Below, one piece after another: positions 35,409 to 42,853 of a stretch of DNA of 64,000 nt. The stretch's first letter is position 1; each line of letters opens with the position of its first letter. This DNA comes from a virus. The stretch covers positions 1 to 64,000 of IMG/VR virus record IMGVR_UViG_3300010373_000004; one strand, 5' to 3'. Below the pieces are notes generated by a model. It saw nothing but the letters and a program-made list of their open reading frames with translations, was not told where the DNA came from and searched no databases. The position numbers were made by a program, and so were the translations under genes.

Positions 35409-36227
35409 ATGGCCACTGATAACGAATCCACAAACAATGAGACGGAAAGCACGCAAAGGGAACGCGTATGCCCGGTGAACGTCTACAAGAAGGGCCTTAT
35501 TAAACCGTTCATTATCGGCAACGGTTTCATTACCGTATGGCCCACTTTCACGGTTGAAACTGCCAAGGAACAAACCGCCGAGGATATCCTGTCTGAGCGT
35601 TTCGCGGGAAAGGTTGATGCGCTCAAAACGGCAGGGGCATATGACGCCATATTGGAAATGATCAAGGGTGAGATTGCGGCCAGGAAGAATAGCGGCAGCA
35701 ATAAGCTTCCCGAATCCATCAATGGTGACGATCTGAGGGCATTTCCAGCAGTGCGTATCTACTCGGCACTCGGGCGATATGACCTGTCTGTGATGGCAGT
35801 CAATTCGGTATCGCAGGATGACACCGAAACCCTTACCGAATTCGCCGAGCTAATCATCCGTCGCATGAACGGCAAGGTTGCCTCCTCCGATTTTGCGGTG
35901 ATGTGGAAGATCGAAACCCTTGAAGCGATGATCAAGATCGCGGGATGCGCAAAGCTGACTGCCGTGGAAATGAGCCAGGATGACAAAAAGGCTCGGGATA
36001 AGGCTCGCAAGGAAAAGGCAGACAAGATGATTGCTGATTGCGGTTTCACGGCCGACCAATTGAAGATCGATGCGATCAAGAAGATCGTTACCGATGCTTC
36101 CCGAGAGGGCGAATCCGGGCAAGCTTTCACGGTTGAGGGCAAGTGGGACAATGACAAGCTTTGGGCAGAGGTGATCAAAGCGAATCCCCGTACTGCTGGC
36201 GCCAAGGAACCTGCTAATCAACAGTAG
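35409..36227 (+). CDS. Hypothetical early protein, GC-richer gene
   Basis: The 272-residue protein starts at 35409 after a strong GGAGG; its sequence is charged, with Lys/Asp-rich helices near 195-215 (DDKKARDKARKEKADK) and no recognised motif. Its codons are visibly richer in G and C than those of neighbouring genes. A hairpin-capped leader and strong terminator suggest high expression as an independent unit. Function unknown. Confidence 0.75.
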   Translation: MATDNESTNNETESTQRERVCPVNVYKKGLIKPFIIGNGFITVWPTFTVETAKEQTAEDILSERFAGKVDALKTAGAYDAILEMIKGEIAARKNSGSNKLPESINGDDLRAFPAVRIYSALGRYDLSVMAVNSVSQDDTETLTEFAELIIRRMNGKVASSDFAVMWKIETLEAMIKIAGCAKLTAVEMSQDDKKARDKARKEKADKMIADCGFTADQLKIDAIKKIVTDASREGESGQAFTVEGKWDNDKLWAEVIKANPRTAGAKEPANQQ

Positions 36228-36269
36228 GAACAGTCGAAACAGGGAGTGTCTGAGCAGACTTACTGATAC

Positions 36270-36313
36270 GCCGAAACGTGCCCTCCCATCGGCAACGGTG
36301 GGAGGGTTTCGGC
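36270..36313 (+). terminator. Strong hairpin terminator
   Basis: Two stacked stems, GCCGAAAC/GTTTCGGC and CCCTCCCA/TGGGAGGG, enclose a loop TCGGCAACGG. It follows the 35409 gene by about 40 nt. The U tract after it is weak (ATTTCTG), but the stem is very stable. Confidence 0.75.
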
Positions 36314-36324
36314 ATTTCTGAGAC

Positions 36325-36672
36325 ATGAAAGACCTGGAAATACTTTACTTTCTAAAGTATCAATGCCGGCACGGTCTGAATACCCTACCAGGGTATCCTA
36401 TGACTGATGCCCTCGTTTCATGCATGGGAAGCACCATAAGCGAGAGCTATCATTCCTGCCATTTTGAGGGCCATACAGGCGATTTTCGGCGACGTCCGAT
36501 AACTGATGCGTTGAGGGCTAGAATCGCCCGTAGAATCGGCTCAAATCAGGTTTGTATTATTGTCAAGTGGAGCACGGCGGTCGCCTGGCCAGAAAAGCGA
36601 CCGGCCTTCATAAATAACATCAATGTTTTGGATTGTGTTATCTATGTGGGCGCTCTAGTCCTAGTCCACTAA
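36325..36672 (+). CDS. Doubtful 115-codon open frame
   Basis: An open frame in the 385-nt gap between a terminator and the next clear gene. It has no convincing ribosome site, and the protein (Cys/His/Arg mixed, hydrophobic end) resembles no family. A hairpin ATACCCT/AGGGTAT lies inside at 36380-36396. It may be non-coding leader sequence instead. Confidence 0.25.
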   Translation: MKDLEILYFLKYQCRHGLNTLPGYPMTDALVSCMGSTISESYHSCHFEGHTGDFRRRPITDALRARIARRIGSNQVCIIVKWSTAVAWPEKRPAFINNINVLDCVIYVGALVLVH

Positions 36673-36698
36673 AATCAAAAACAGAAAGGGAAGTCCTA

Positions 36699-36932
36699 AT
36701 GTCACTCGATCAACAATTGGCCGCATTCAGAACAGACTGGAGCAATGTCAATCGCAAATTGTCATTTGCGCAAAGGGATGGCCGTAAGTCTAAGACGGCT
36801 GAATTGTCCTTGCGAAAGACAATCATCGAGAACATGATCGAAAAGATTAATCTCGATATCAACAAGTGCATCGCATCTAGCGACCACTCCAAAGCTTTCT
36901 GCAACAATTGCGGGATGCAGGTCGAACGATGA
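36699..36932 (+). CDS. Small helical protein with C-terminal CxxC
   Basis: The 77-residue protein begins at the ATG at 36699 after GAAAGGGAAG; an upstream ATG (36633) is less likely. It is mostly helical and charged and ends FCNNCGMQVER, a single cysteine pair. Its stop overlaps the next ATG (ATGA). Function unknown. Confidence 0.55.
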   Translation: MSLDQQLAAFRTDWSNVNRKLSFAQRDGRKSKTAELSLRKTIIENMIEKINLDINKCIASSDHSKAFCNNCGMQVER

Positions 36933-37111
36933 TCAAAATCAACGTCAAAGAAGTCACAAGCATAGGTGTTTCCCACAACATCATCACCGTCACTGAACAA
37001 CAAGCCATTGTTTTAATCAAAGCTTTGGTCGATGTGATGACTGGTGGTGAGAATATGATGGGCTCTCATCTGCCTGGACGCGATTTCGAGGTTTCAGTAG
37101 AGCGCAAATAA
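36929..37111 (+). CDS. Small hypothetical protein
   Basis: Sixty residues starting at the ATGA overlap with the previous gene. Beta-type N-terminus (IKINVKEVTSIGV), helical middle, acidic end. No motif. Ends about 95 nt before the ATPase gene. Confidence 0.5.
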   Translation: MIKINVKEVTSIGVSHNIITVTEQQAIVLIKALVDVMTGGENMMGSHLPGRDFEVSVERK

Positions 37112-37118
37112 CGTCGAA

Positions 37119-37147
37119 ATTACTGGTGGTAAATAGCCGCCAGTAAT
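37119..37147 (+). terminator. Hairpin between small genes and ATPase
   Basis: ATTACTGG pairs perfectly with CCAGTAAT (8 bp). A second stem, TAGTGGA/TCCACTA (37049-type spacing, at 37149-37169), follows at once. There is no long U tract, so these may be attenuating or stabilising hairpins ahead of the ATPase. Confidence 0.45.
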
Positions 37148-37206
37148 ATAGTGGATTGACATTCCACTACTGATGAGACTGTCACAATTTAGCAGAAAGG
37201 ACAATC

Positions 37207-38529
37207 ATGGCAGGTAGAAAGTGCGCTGAATGCGGTGGGCCGGGTCATAACTCGGCTACTTGCGGACAGTATGCACATTACAAATGTCCAGAATGTGGGC
37301 TTACATTTAGTAAATGGCCCGCTCCTAGGTGGCGCGCAGAGGCGTACTGCAAAGGTGACGAAGTAAATCCACACAATGAAACAGAGGTTGTGGAATTCGA
37401 CGGCCGCCCAACACCGAGCGCACGACCTACTAGCAATAGTGGATTCGACCTTGATAAATTAGTCGAGCAAATATCCACTGCTGTAGTCGCCGCCAGTGGT
37501 TTGTCAAATGTTGAATATGACAAGCTACATAACTGGATCAAAGAAGAAGCGGATTCAAGACTGGAAGCGTATGATACGCAGCATATCCAGCTTGTTAATG
37601 AACTGCGAGAGTTTACAAACACTCTCAATGATCTCCGCAACAAAGTAGCGGCTACACAAACTCACACCCACACTTTGCAACTGGCAGAGAATAAGGGTGA
37701 GTATAAGTTCGCTACTAATGAGGCGCCCTCTGCAATCTTGCAGGATTTGGTGAAGTATTACAAGATTCGCCAGCTTGCGATGATTTGGGGACCGTCGGGC
37801 AGTGGTAAATCATTCGCCGTCGAACAAGCCTACAAAGTAATTAAGGCTCAGTTCGGATTCAGTGATGATGAATTCATCTTTGTACCACTGTCAATGACTC
37901 TTGGCATTAATGAGGCTGACCTTTATGGTCGCATGTTGCCGGATGGCTCATTTGTTGAGTCTAAGCTTTGTGTGGCCTATGAGAAAGGTGGGCTGGTGCT
38001 GTGGGATGAAATGGACGGTGCCGACCAAAACTTGTTACTTGTCATTAATAGGATTGTGGAGTATGACGATTTCTACAACCCAAAGAACGGCAAGACTTAC
38101 AAGAGACACAAAAACTTCCATTCATTTGCTGCAACCAACACAAACGGTCGTGGACCGACAGCAGCATACAATAGCCGCAATCGGCTAGATATGGCAACAC
38201 TTACACGGTTCAACCAAGCTGTGTATCTCTCTTACAATGAAGATGTGGAGAGGGCCATTCTTTCCGATGAAACATTGCTGAATGTGGCATGGAAGATCAG
38301 AGAATATCTGATGAATAACAATGCACAGGAAGTAATGTCAACCCGACATATCCGGGATATCGCTAAAGGTCTGGCAGAATTCGATGCTAAGACTCTTTTT
38401 GAACGCATGATTTCTACGTGGGCTCCTAATCTGCGCGAGGGCATCGTGCGCCTGCCAGAGTGGGGATATCTCGCTGCATATAAGGCTAATGTAAATCTGG
38501 ATTTTCTCTATGAAGAAGTCGAGAACTAG
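37207..38529 (+). CDS. Zinc-knuckle AAA+ ATPase (MoxR/CobS-like)
   Basis: The 440-residue protein opens with CAEC...GHNSATC and CPEC (6-30), zinc knuckles, then a coiled-coil linker. The ATPase has GPSGSGKS (195-202, Walker A), GGLVLWDEMD (261-270, Walker B) and SFAATNTNG (sensor 1), the AAA_5 pattern of MoxR/CobS proteins. MoxR types remodel partner proteins; the gene two further down (38763) is the likely partner. Ribosome site is AGAAAGGA. Function in phages is unproven. Confidence 0.8.
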   Translation: MAGRKCAECGGPGHNSATCGQYAHYKCPECGLTFSKWPAPRWRAEAYCKGDEVNPHNETEVVEFDGRPTPSARPTSNSGFDLDKLVEQISTAVVAASGLSNVEYDKLHNWIKEEADSRLEAYDTQHIQLVNELREFTNTLNDLRNKVAATQTHTHTLQLAENKGEYKFATNEAPSAILQDLVKYYKIRQLAMIWGPSGSGKSFAVEQAYKVIKAQFGFSDDEFIFVPLSMTLGINEADLYGRMLPDGSFVESKLCVAYEKGGLVLWDEMDGADQNLLLVINRIVEYDDFYNPKNGKTYKRHKNFHSFAATNTNGRGPTAAYNSRNRLDMATLTRFNQAVYLSYNEDVERAILSDETLLNVAWKIREYLMNNNAQEVMSTRHIRDIAKGLAEFDAKTLFERMISTWAPNLREGIVRLPEWGYLAAYKANVNLDFLYEEVEN

Positions 38530-38770
38530 ATTTACCTGCCTCGATTGTGGCGTGGACACAAGCAGGATCGGGGAGTATTATATGCTCTCCGATTCTACTT
38601 GGAGTCTAATACACAATAGCAATAAAGGCATGTTGTGTATTGGCTGCGCTGAAAATCGTTTAGGTCGCAAGCTGGTAGCATCCGACTTCCATGTTTGTAC
38701 TCTCAACGATTTTCACCATAGCTGTTATATGCGTTCACAAAGATTAGTTGATAGGATGACTAATGGCTGA
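38510..38770 (+). CDS. Small zinc-binding protein
   Basis: Eighty-six residues with CLDC (10-13), CIGC (43-46) and further Cys/His residues near the end (HVC, HHSC). Overlaps the ATPase by 20 nt and the next gene by 8 nt. It may be an adaptor between the ATPase and its partner. Function unknown. Confidence 0.5.
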   Translation: MKKSRTRFTCLDCGVDTSRIGEYYMLSDSTWSLIHNSNKGMLCIGCAENRLGRKLVASDFHVCTLNDFHHSCYMRSQRLVDRMTNG

Positions 38771-39608
38771 TTTTGAATACGAACACACTCTCGAAGAAAT
38801 AAAAGAGTGGGTTCGGAGCGATGATTTGCGGACGGCTATCAAATTAGATAGCAATAAGCGGAACATGGATTCAAATGTCATACGGCCTAATGATCCATCA
38901 TTCTATGGTGCATCATATAAAGAGTCCGTAAGACAGTTATTCGACGGTGTTGATAACTTCAATGATTGGTTGTCTAGTTCACCGCCGATGGACATTCCCA
39001 CAAAATCAATCCGGCGCCGTCGTGTTTATAGCGATAGTTCTGGTGAGATTGATATGGACCGCCGATGGGATGATTATCCTTTTGAAACATTCCATCATGT
39101 GCGCTTTGATAATCCGATTGTCAAGGTCTACATTAATGGTGGTTTTAGAGGGATGGTTCACCAACGCCATATAAATGCGTATGGAATGAAGATTTATTCC
39201 ATCATCAACGCATTAGAGACTGCGGGTAAGATGTGTGAGATTTATCTCTACTACAATACCCTCGGGATTACTGGTGGAAATGAACTCACATTCACAACAG
39301 TGAAGATTAAAGGTTCTGATGAATACGTGGACGGCAAAGTATTAGCTACATGTTTCACCAGTTTCTTCTATCGTCGTTTCATATTTGCTCTACGTATTAA
39401 GGATGCGGACAGCCGCAACGAAACAGCATCGTGGGGCATGGGTTCGTCACAACTTTATAAGCACACTCTTTTACAAATATCAGAGGCAGGAGATACTATT
39501 TGGTTGGAGGCCACCGACCCGGCTAATTTTGATGGGTCCACATACACAAAGGCAGTCGATGAAATCCTAGAAAAGGTTATCAAAGGAAGGGACGAGATAA
39601 GCGAATGA
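38763..39608 (+). CDS. ATPase partner protein, VWA-like/DUF7192-type candidate
   Basis: A 281-residue protein in the operon of the MoxR/CobS-like ATPase. The central part (VKVYINGGF ... YSIINALETAGKMCEIYLYYN ... FTTVKIKG) has the alternating strands of a Rossmann-like fold as in the VWA partners of MoxR ATPases, without a clear MIDAS DxSxS. Phages often pair such ATPases with a conserved domain of unknown function (I believe DUF7192). The pairing by position is solid, family identity tentative. Confidence 0.5.
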   Translation: MADFEYEHTLEEIKEWVRSDDLRTAIKLDSNKRNMDSNVIRPNDPSFYGASYKESVRQLFDGVDNFNDWLSSSPPMDIPTKSIRRRRVYSDSSGEIDMDRRWDDYPFETFHHVRFDNPIVKVYINGGFRGMVHQRHINAYGMKIYSIINALETAGKMCEIYLYYNTLGITGGNELTFTTVKIKGSDEYVDGKVLATCFTSFFYRRFIFALRIKDADSRNETASWGMGSSQLYKHTLLQISEAGDTIWLEATDPANFDGSTYTKAVDEILEKVIKGRDEISE

Positions 39609-39862
39609 AGGCAGTCACTATAACTGTTGCTTTCACAGCAACTGTGCCTGACGATGTGGAAACCGGGTATTTAGCTGTTGATTTAGATGTTGACAGAATA
39701 AAGCTTGTCAATCATCGGTTTAATTCTTTGTCTAGTGCTAATTGCATTAGTCATTTATCTCTGGAACCGTATCTAATAGTCGAAACATATCTTGACAGCT
39801 ATGTTAAGATATGTCTGTGGGAGTCGCCTACCTACACTGATGATGACAGGCGAGAAAGATAA
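39605..39862 (+). CDS. Hypothetical 85-residue protein
   Basis: Starts four bases inside the preceding gene. Beta-rich N-terminus (KAVTITVAFTATVPDDVETGY) and acidic end. No motif; part of the translationally coupled run 38510-40333. Confidence 0.45.
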   Translation: MKAVTITVAFTATVPDDVETGYLAVDLDVDRIKLVNHRFNSLSSANCISHLSLEPYLIVETYLDSYVKICLWESPTYTDDDRRER

Positions 39863-39971
39863 AACAATTATCACTTTCTATGTTTCCAATAGGGAACAAG
39901 GTCGGGCCGTTCTGCGCATGCTCAATAAGATGCGCGTTAAGGCTTTCATTGTGAGGCCGTGTTATGCCTAA
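39843..39971 (+). CDS. Tiny basic protein
   Basis: Forty-two to 43 codons (an ATG pair at 39840 and 39843). The product is a basic, helical peptide (NREQGRAVLRMLNKMRVKAF). It overlaps its neighbours at both ends (20 and 8 nt), typical of coupled phage genes. Function unknown. Confidence 0.4.
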   Translation: MTGEKDKTIITFYVSNREQGRAVLRMLNKMRVKAFIVRPCYA

Positions 39972-40182
39972 TCTCACTGAATATCTGGATGCGACCATGC
40001 CAGATGTAATCGAGGAAGAACAACTGGAAGAAATGAATCGTGAAGTAACGATTATGCTTCCACCAATGGAAAAGAAGGATAGGCGTCCTAAGTGCAAGGT
40101 CTGCAATAAGACCAACATTTATGGTCGTACAATCAAATTTAGCTATTGCGAACAGCACTGGCCAATGAAAGCGGAAGGATAA
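39964..40182 (+). CDS. Small CxxC protein
   Basis: Seventy-two residues: acidic N-terminal half, basic zinc-type C-terminal half with CKVC (~44-47) and later CEQH. These could form one treble-clef-like site. Function unknown. Confidence 0.45.
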   Translation: MPNLTEYLDATMPDVIEEEQLEEMNREVTIMLPPMEKKDRRPKCKVCNKTNIYGRTIKFSYCEQHWPMKAEG

Positions 40183-40186
40183 ACAA

Positions 40187-40333
40187 ATGCCACGTAAGAA
40201 CGGACCCACTCATAAGAGGAACGAACGCAAGTATAAGAATAAGAGTCGCCCAGCTTGTCCTGGTGGAAGTTGTGGCTCTCTTACATGCACTGTTTGTCGA
40301 TCACCTTGGAACAATCGTAGTTCCAATAAGTAG
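40187..40333 (+). CDS. Tiny cysteine-rich basic protein
   Basis: Forty-eight residues, very basic in the first half (KRNERKYKNKSR), with CPGGSC and CTVC after it. That is enough for one zinc site. The gene follows the previous stop by 4 nt. Likely nucleic-acid binding; unproven. Confidence 0.45.
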   Translation: MPRKNGPTHKRNERKYKNKSRPACPGGSCGSLTCTVCRSPWNNRSSNK

Positions 40334-40344
40334 ACGCAGATGGG

Positions 40345-40373
40345 ACTGGAGAGAAATCTCCAGTTTAATGCGG
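40345..40373 (+). other. Hairpin with GTTTAATGCGG tail, copy 1
   Basis: ACTGGAGA-gaaa-TCTCCAGT, an 8-bp stem with a GAAA tetraloop, directly followed by GTTTAATGCGG (40363-40373). An unrelated stem with the same 11-nt tail recurs at 41237-41266, on the other side of the 40430 gene. Confidence 0.6.
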
Positions 40374-40429
40374 CAGTTCCGAATTCCAAAGCACGGAACA
40401 AATAACAACCGCAGAAGAAAGGAACAGTA

Positions 40430-41227
40430 ATGTTCTCAAACCTTCCTAAGACTCAAAAGACCGCGCAGGAGCAAGTGCTGGATGCTATGGCAGTCAGTCG
40501 TTTTGTTTTCCATCTGACAGGTTCTCGCTTTTTCGGAACTAATCGTGAGGACAGCGATTACGATTTCTTTGTCGAGGATGATCATTATTCGCCTTTCGTT
40601 GGAAATGTTCGCTCATGGCTCATAAGTGAGGCTTTCTATTTGATGGATAAGAGTGATTATCTGTCAACTGTTCAGGGCATCAATGATGTTTACCAGCATG
40701 TTAGTGCGAACATTCAGGTCCAGGTTGTTCAGGATGCTACTAAGAAGCAGCGCATTCAAGACGGGATCAAGAACAGTCCTGAATGCATGAACGTCATTAA
40801 GCAGTGTGACAAGTCTCGCAATAAGGGTTTGTGGGAAGCTCTTTACATCATGGATGCTTTCAAGCCTGCTCCAAAGACTCCCGTAAACAAGATTCTCATG
40901 ATCAAGAATGTTCGTGAGTTGTCTGGATGCGGATTGAAGGAGGCCAAGGATTTCGTTGAGGGAGTTTTGATTCCCAATTTCAATGGAACGCCTGCAACAA
41001 TGGAAGTAAACGCAACAAAGAGCGTTGTTCCTGTTGTGAATTCTTCTCCACTTCCAGTTATCGCATGTGGTCGTTGCGGACTGTCACTAACGCGGTTCGC
41101 CTGTTATCGACAAGATTACCGAAACAATAAGCCGCTGTGCTTTAATTGCTGGATTAATGAACGGACATATGTTGATCCGATCTTTGTTTCAGACTGGATA
41201 AGCACACGCAACACAACCACCGTTTAG
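40430..41227 (+). CDS. Nucleotidyltransferase fused to L7/L12-like segment and zinc site
   Basis: Three parts are visible in 265 residues. LTGSRFFGTNREDSDYDFF (29-47) is the nucleotidyltransferase motif GS...DxD with D43 and D45. NKILMIKNVRELSGCGLKEAKDFVEG (153-178) closely matches the C-terminal domain of ribosomal protein L7/L12, the part that binds translation factors. CGRC and CFNC (213-240) make a zinc ribbon. A tRNA- or ribosome-directed transferase is suggested. Hairpins with a shared tail flank the gene. Confidence 0.7.
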   Translation: MFSNLPKTQKTAQEQVLDAMAVSRFVFHLTGSRFFGTNREDSDYDFFVEDDHYSPFVGNVRSWLISEAFYLMDKSDYLSTVQGINDVYQHVSANIQVQVVQDATKKQRIQDGIKNSPECMNVIKQCDKSRNKGLWEALYIMDAFKPAPKTPVNKILMIKNVRELSGCGLKEAKDFVEGVLIPNFNGTPATMEVNATKSVVPVVNSSPLPVIACGRCGLSLTRFACYRQDYRNNKPLCFNCWINERTYVDPIFVSDWISTRNTTTV

Positions 41228-41236
41228 CAGAGTGGG

Positions 41237-41266
41237 CCGAGAGTTTAATCTCTCGGTTTAATGCGG
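41237..41266 (+). other. Hairpin with GTTTAATGCGG tail, copy 2
   Basis: CCGAGAG-tttaat-CTCTCGG (7 bp) is followed at once by GTTTAATGCGG (41256-41266), as in the copy at 40345. The stems differ but the tail is identical, so the tail and the stem-plus-tail layout appear to be what is conserved. Confidence 0.6.
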
Positions 41267-41314
41267 TAAGGTCGTCACAAGCCCGACCTAAATACAAACG
41301 CATTAGGAGTATTT

Positions 41315-41551
41315 ATGCTAGAGGAAGTTCTAGCGGCATCAGAGATTCAACTGAATATGTGCATTGAAAAAGGCATCTATTCATTTGAGGATTTGATGAA
41401 TCTGAGTCTGTGGGAGCGAGATACAGCTTATGCTTGTCATTTCCAGAGACAATTCGGAGTCCATTATCACAAAGCTGGCGTCCAGTACATCAAAGATGGT
41501 GCAAAGATGCCTCCGATAAATCCTGATAAGGAGATTGGTGATGCCTCTTGA
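41315..41551 (+). CDS. Hypothetical 78-residue protein
   Basis: ATG preceded by TAGGAG. The product is acidic at the start, helical, with an aromatic centre (ACHFQRQFGVHYHKAGVQYI). No motif. Its end overlaps the next start by 11 nt. Confidence 0.5.
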   Translation: MLEEVLAASEIQLNMCIEKGIYSFEDLMNLSLWERDTAYACHFQRQFGVHYHKAGVQYIKDGAKMPPINPDKEIGDAS

Positions 41552-41741
41552 TAAAGAGGGACAACGAATGATGAAGGATTACCTTGATGAATTAATCAAG
41601 GGAAACGTTATCACAATTCCGCGCGAAGTAAATGTTTTTCGCTCAATTTATGAGCGTGCTTATAACGACGGAAAACAGATGCAGCGCATCCGTGAGAATC
41701 AACAACTGGAAGGATTGGAAATAGCTCTCGCATTAGTATGA
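41541..41741 (+). CDS. Hypothetical small helical protein
   Basis: Sixty-six residues from the ATG at 41541 (TTG and GTG codons just upstream are less likely). Charged and helical; no motif. ATGA overlap with the next gene. Confidence 0.45.
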   Translation: MPLDKEGQRMMKDYLDELIKGNVITIPREVNVFRSIYERAYNDGKQMQRIRENQQLEGLEIALALV

Positions 41742-41917
41742 GGACTTATACTTCTCATGAACTTGAAACCGATGTTCTCATTGATGAATATGAGGAAGAT
41801 ATCGTTGTCAAATGGAAGATTGATGGATTCCGAAAGCGTATGACATTCCGTGAAGGTATGGAGTGGACTGCACAAACATATGTGGACACTGGCGAAAGCT
41901 TCCATCTAGTAAAGTAA
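41738..41917 (+). CDS. Hypothetical acidic protein
   Basis: Fifty-nine residues, ATG at 41738 within the previous stop (ATGA). Highly acidic N-terminus (ETDVLIDEYEED) and beta-type rest. Directly abuts the HNH gene. Function unknown. Confidence 0.45.
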   Translation: MRTYTSHELETDVLIDEYEEDIVVKWKIDGFRKRMTFREGMEWTAQTYVDTGESFHLVK

Positions 41918-42307
41918 ATGGCGAAGCAGAGTAGAAAGAGGTACGGTTTCGGCCGTGCAAGAGTAGTTCGAGAATTCCTTTACATGCTCCAAAGTGGTCG
42001 CTGCGCAAGATGCGGCGGTCAAATGCTGGCAGACAAAGTTTCTATTGATCATATCAAGCCTTGGAGCATCTACAAAAATGGTGATATCCGCAATTTATGT
42101 GCGATGCATCCACGATGTAACACTCGGAAGGGTGCTATGGAGATTGAGCCGCCATTTGTAGTGCATGTTTCCATGCAAGATTGGTTCGGATGGCTAGCAA
42201 AATGCTGGTCTAATGATCCAGATCGCTATTGGAGCCACAAAGAGCAAGAAAACATCTTCCAGCATAATAATTATAGGACGTGGTCGAGGCGTGCTATTGC
42301 TGGTTGA
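41918..42307 (+). CDS. HNH endonuclease
   Basis: The 129-residue protein has CARCG (~30-34), DHIKPW (~48-53) and NLCAMHPRCNTRKG (~64-77): the full HNH metal- and zinc-binding core. It begins one base after the previous stop. Phage HNH enzymes act as homing nucleases, or in packaging; the location among small early genes favours a homing-type element. The C-terminal part (SNDPDRYWSHKEQ) is not catalytic. Confidence 0.8.
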   Translation: MAKQSRKRYGFGRARVVREFLYMLQSGRCARCGGQMLADKVSIDHIKPWSIYKNGDIRNLCAMHPRCNTRKGAMEIEPPFVVHVSMQDWFGWLAKCWSNDPDRYWSHKEQENIFQHNNYRTWSRRAIAG

Positions 42308-42464
42308 GTTTGTTGCGTGGGCTGTATTCACAGCAGGGTTAGCTGTTGCAATCCTGTTTTATGTGATGATAGTCATTCGTAACCTAGTAAGAGAATTTAT
42401 CCGCATTCGAGAAGAAAGAGAAGAAAGAGAAGAAAGAGAAGAATATGATTATAACGGCAGGTAA
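42291..42464 (+). CDS. Small membrane protein with charged repeat
   Basis: About 57 residues from a GTG at 42291: a hydrophobic helix (LLLVEFVAWAVFTAGLAVAILFYVMIVI spans most of the first half), then an R/E-rich tail with the repeat REE from a DNA repeat of agaagaaag units at 42412-42440. One-pass membrane protein. An upstream ATG at 42213 would overlap the HNH gene. Confidence 0.45.
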   Translation: MLLLVEFVAWAVFTAGLAVAILFYVMIVIRNLVREFIRIREEREEREEREEYDYNGR

Positions 42465-42693
42465 GCTGCGAGAACTGATTAGTGATGTGGAGAATGATGA
42501 GCTTCTTCATATCACCGCACACTCAATCACCATAAAGAAGGAACTCTTTAAGTCAGATACATCACATCTTGGACGACCTACTGCTCCTAAGAAGTACGAG
42601 TCTTATGAAGAAAAGAAGCACGCTTTTCTGGAGGCCATCAATGGCTCCTATGAGTATGAGATTTTAAATAACACAGGAGGAAAGAATGATTAG
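42445..42693 (+). CDS. Hypothetical 82-residue protein
   Basis: ATG at 42445 in the end of the membrane gene. Charged, Lys/Glu-rich, with YESYEEKKHAFLEAINGSYEYEIL in the second half. No motif. Overlaps the next small gene by 8 nt. Confidence 0.45.
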   Translation: MIITAGKLRELISDVENDELLHITAHSITIKKELFKSDTSHLGRPTAPKKYESYEEKKHAFLEAINGSYEYEILNNTGGKND

Positions 42694-42853
42694 GTGGGTA
42701 TCTGCTATTTCTGGAGGAATACTGCTTTGTTTTCTACCAGAAATAGTTGATCAGTTTGTGTATCCAGTGTCTTATACTGTAACAATGGCTACACTTATGG
42801 CGGCTCTCGGTCTTATTATTTGGCCATTTGTTGATTGGGTGCTACATGGCTGA
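42686..42853 (+). CDS. Small membrane protein
   Basis: Fifty-five residues starting at 42686 after AGGAGG. Two hydrophobic stretches (about 4-20 and 29-50) separated by a short polar turn. Holin-like size, but there is no lysis context. Overlaps the next gene by 8 nt. Confidence 0.5.
   Translation: MIRWVSAISGGILLCFLPEIVDQFVYPVSYTVTMATLMAALGLIIWPFVDWVLHG

Noticed and set aside
35230-35478. 82-codon frame in the divergent leader
   Set aside because: It overlaps hairpins and the strong ribosome site of the next gene and has no start signal of its own.
42412-42440. Short tandem repeat of agaagaaag
   Set aside because: It encodes the R/E-rich tail of the small membrane protein and is too short to be a CRISPR or satellite.
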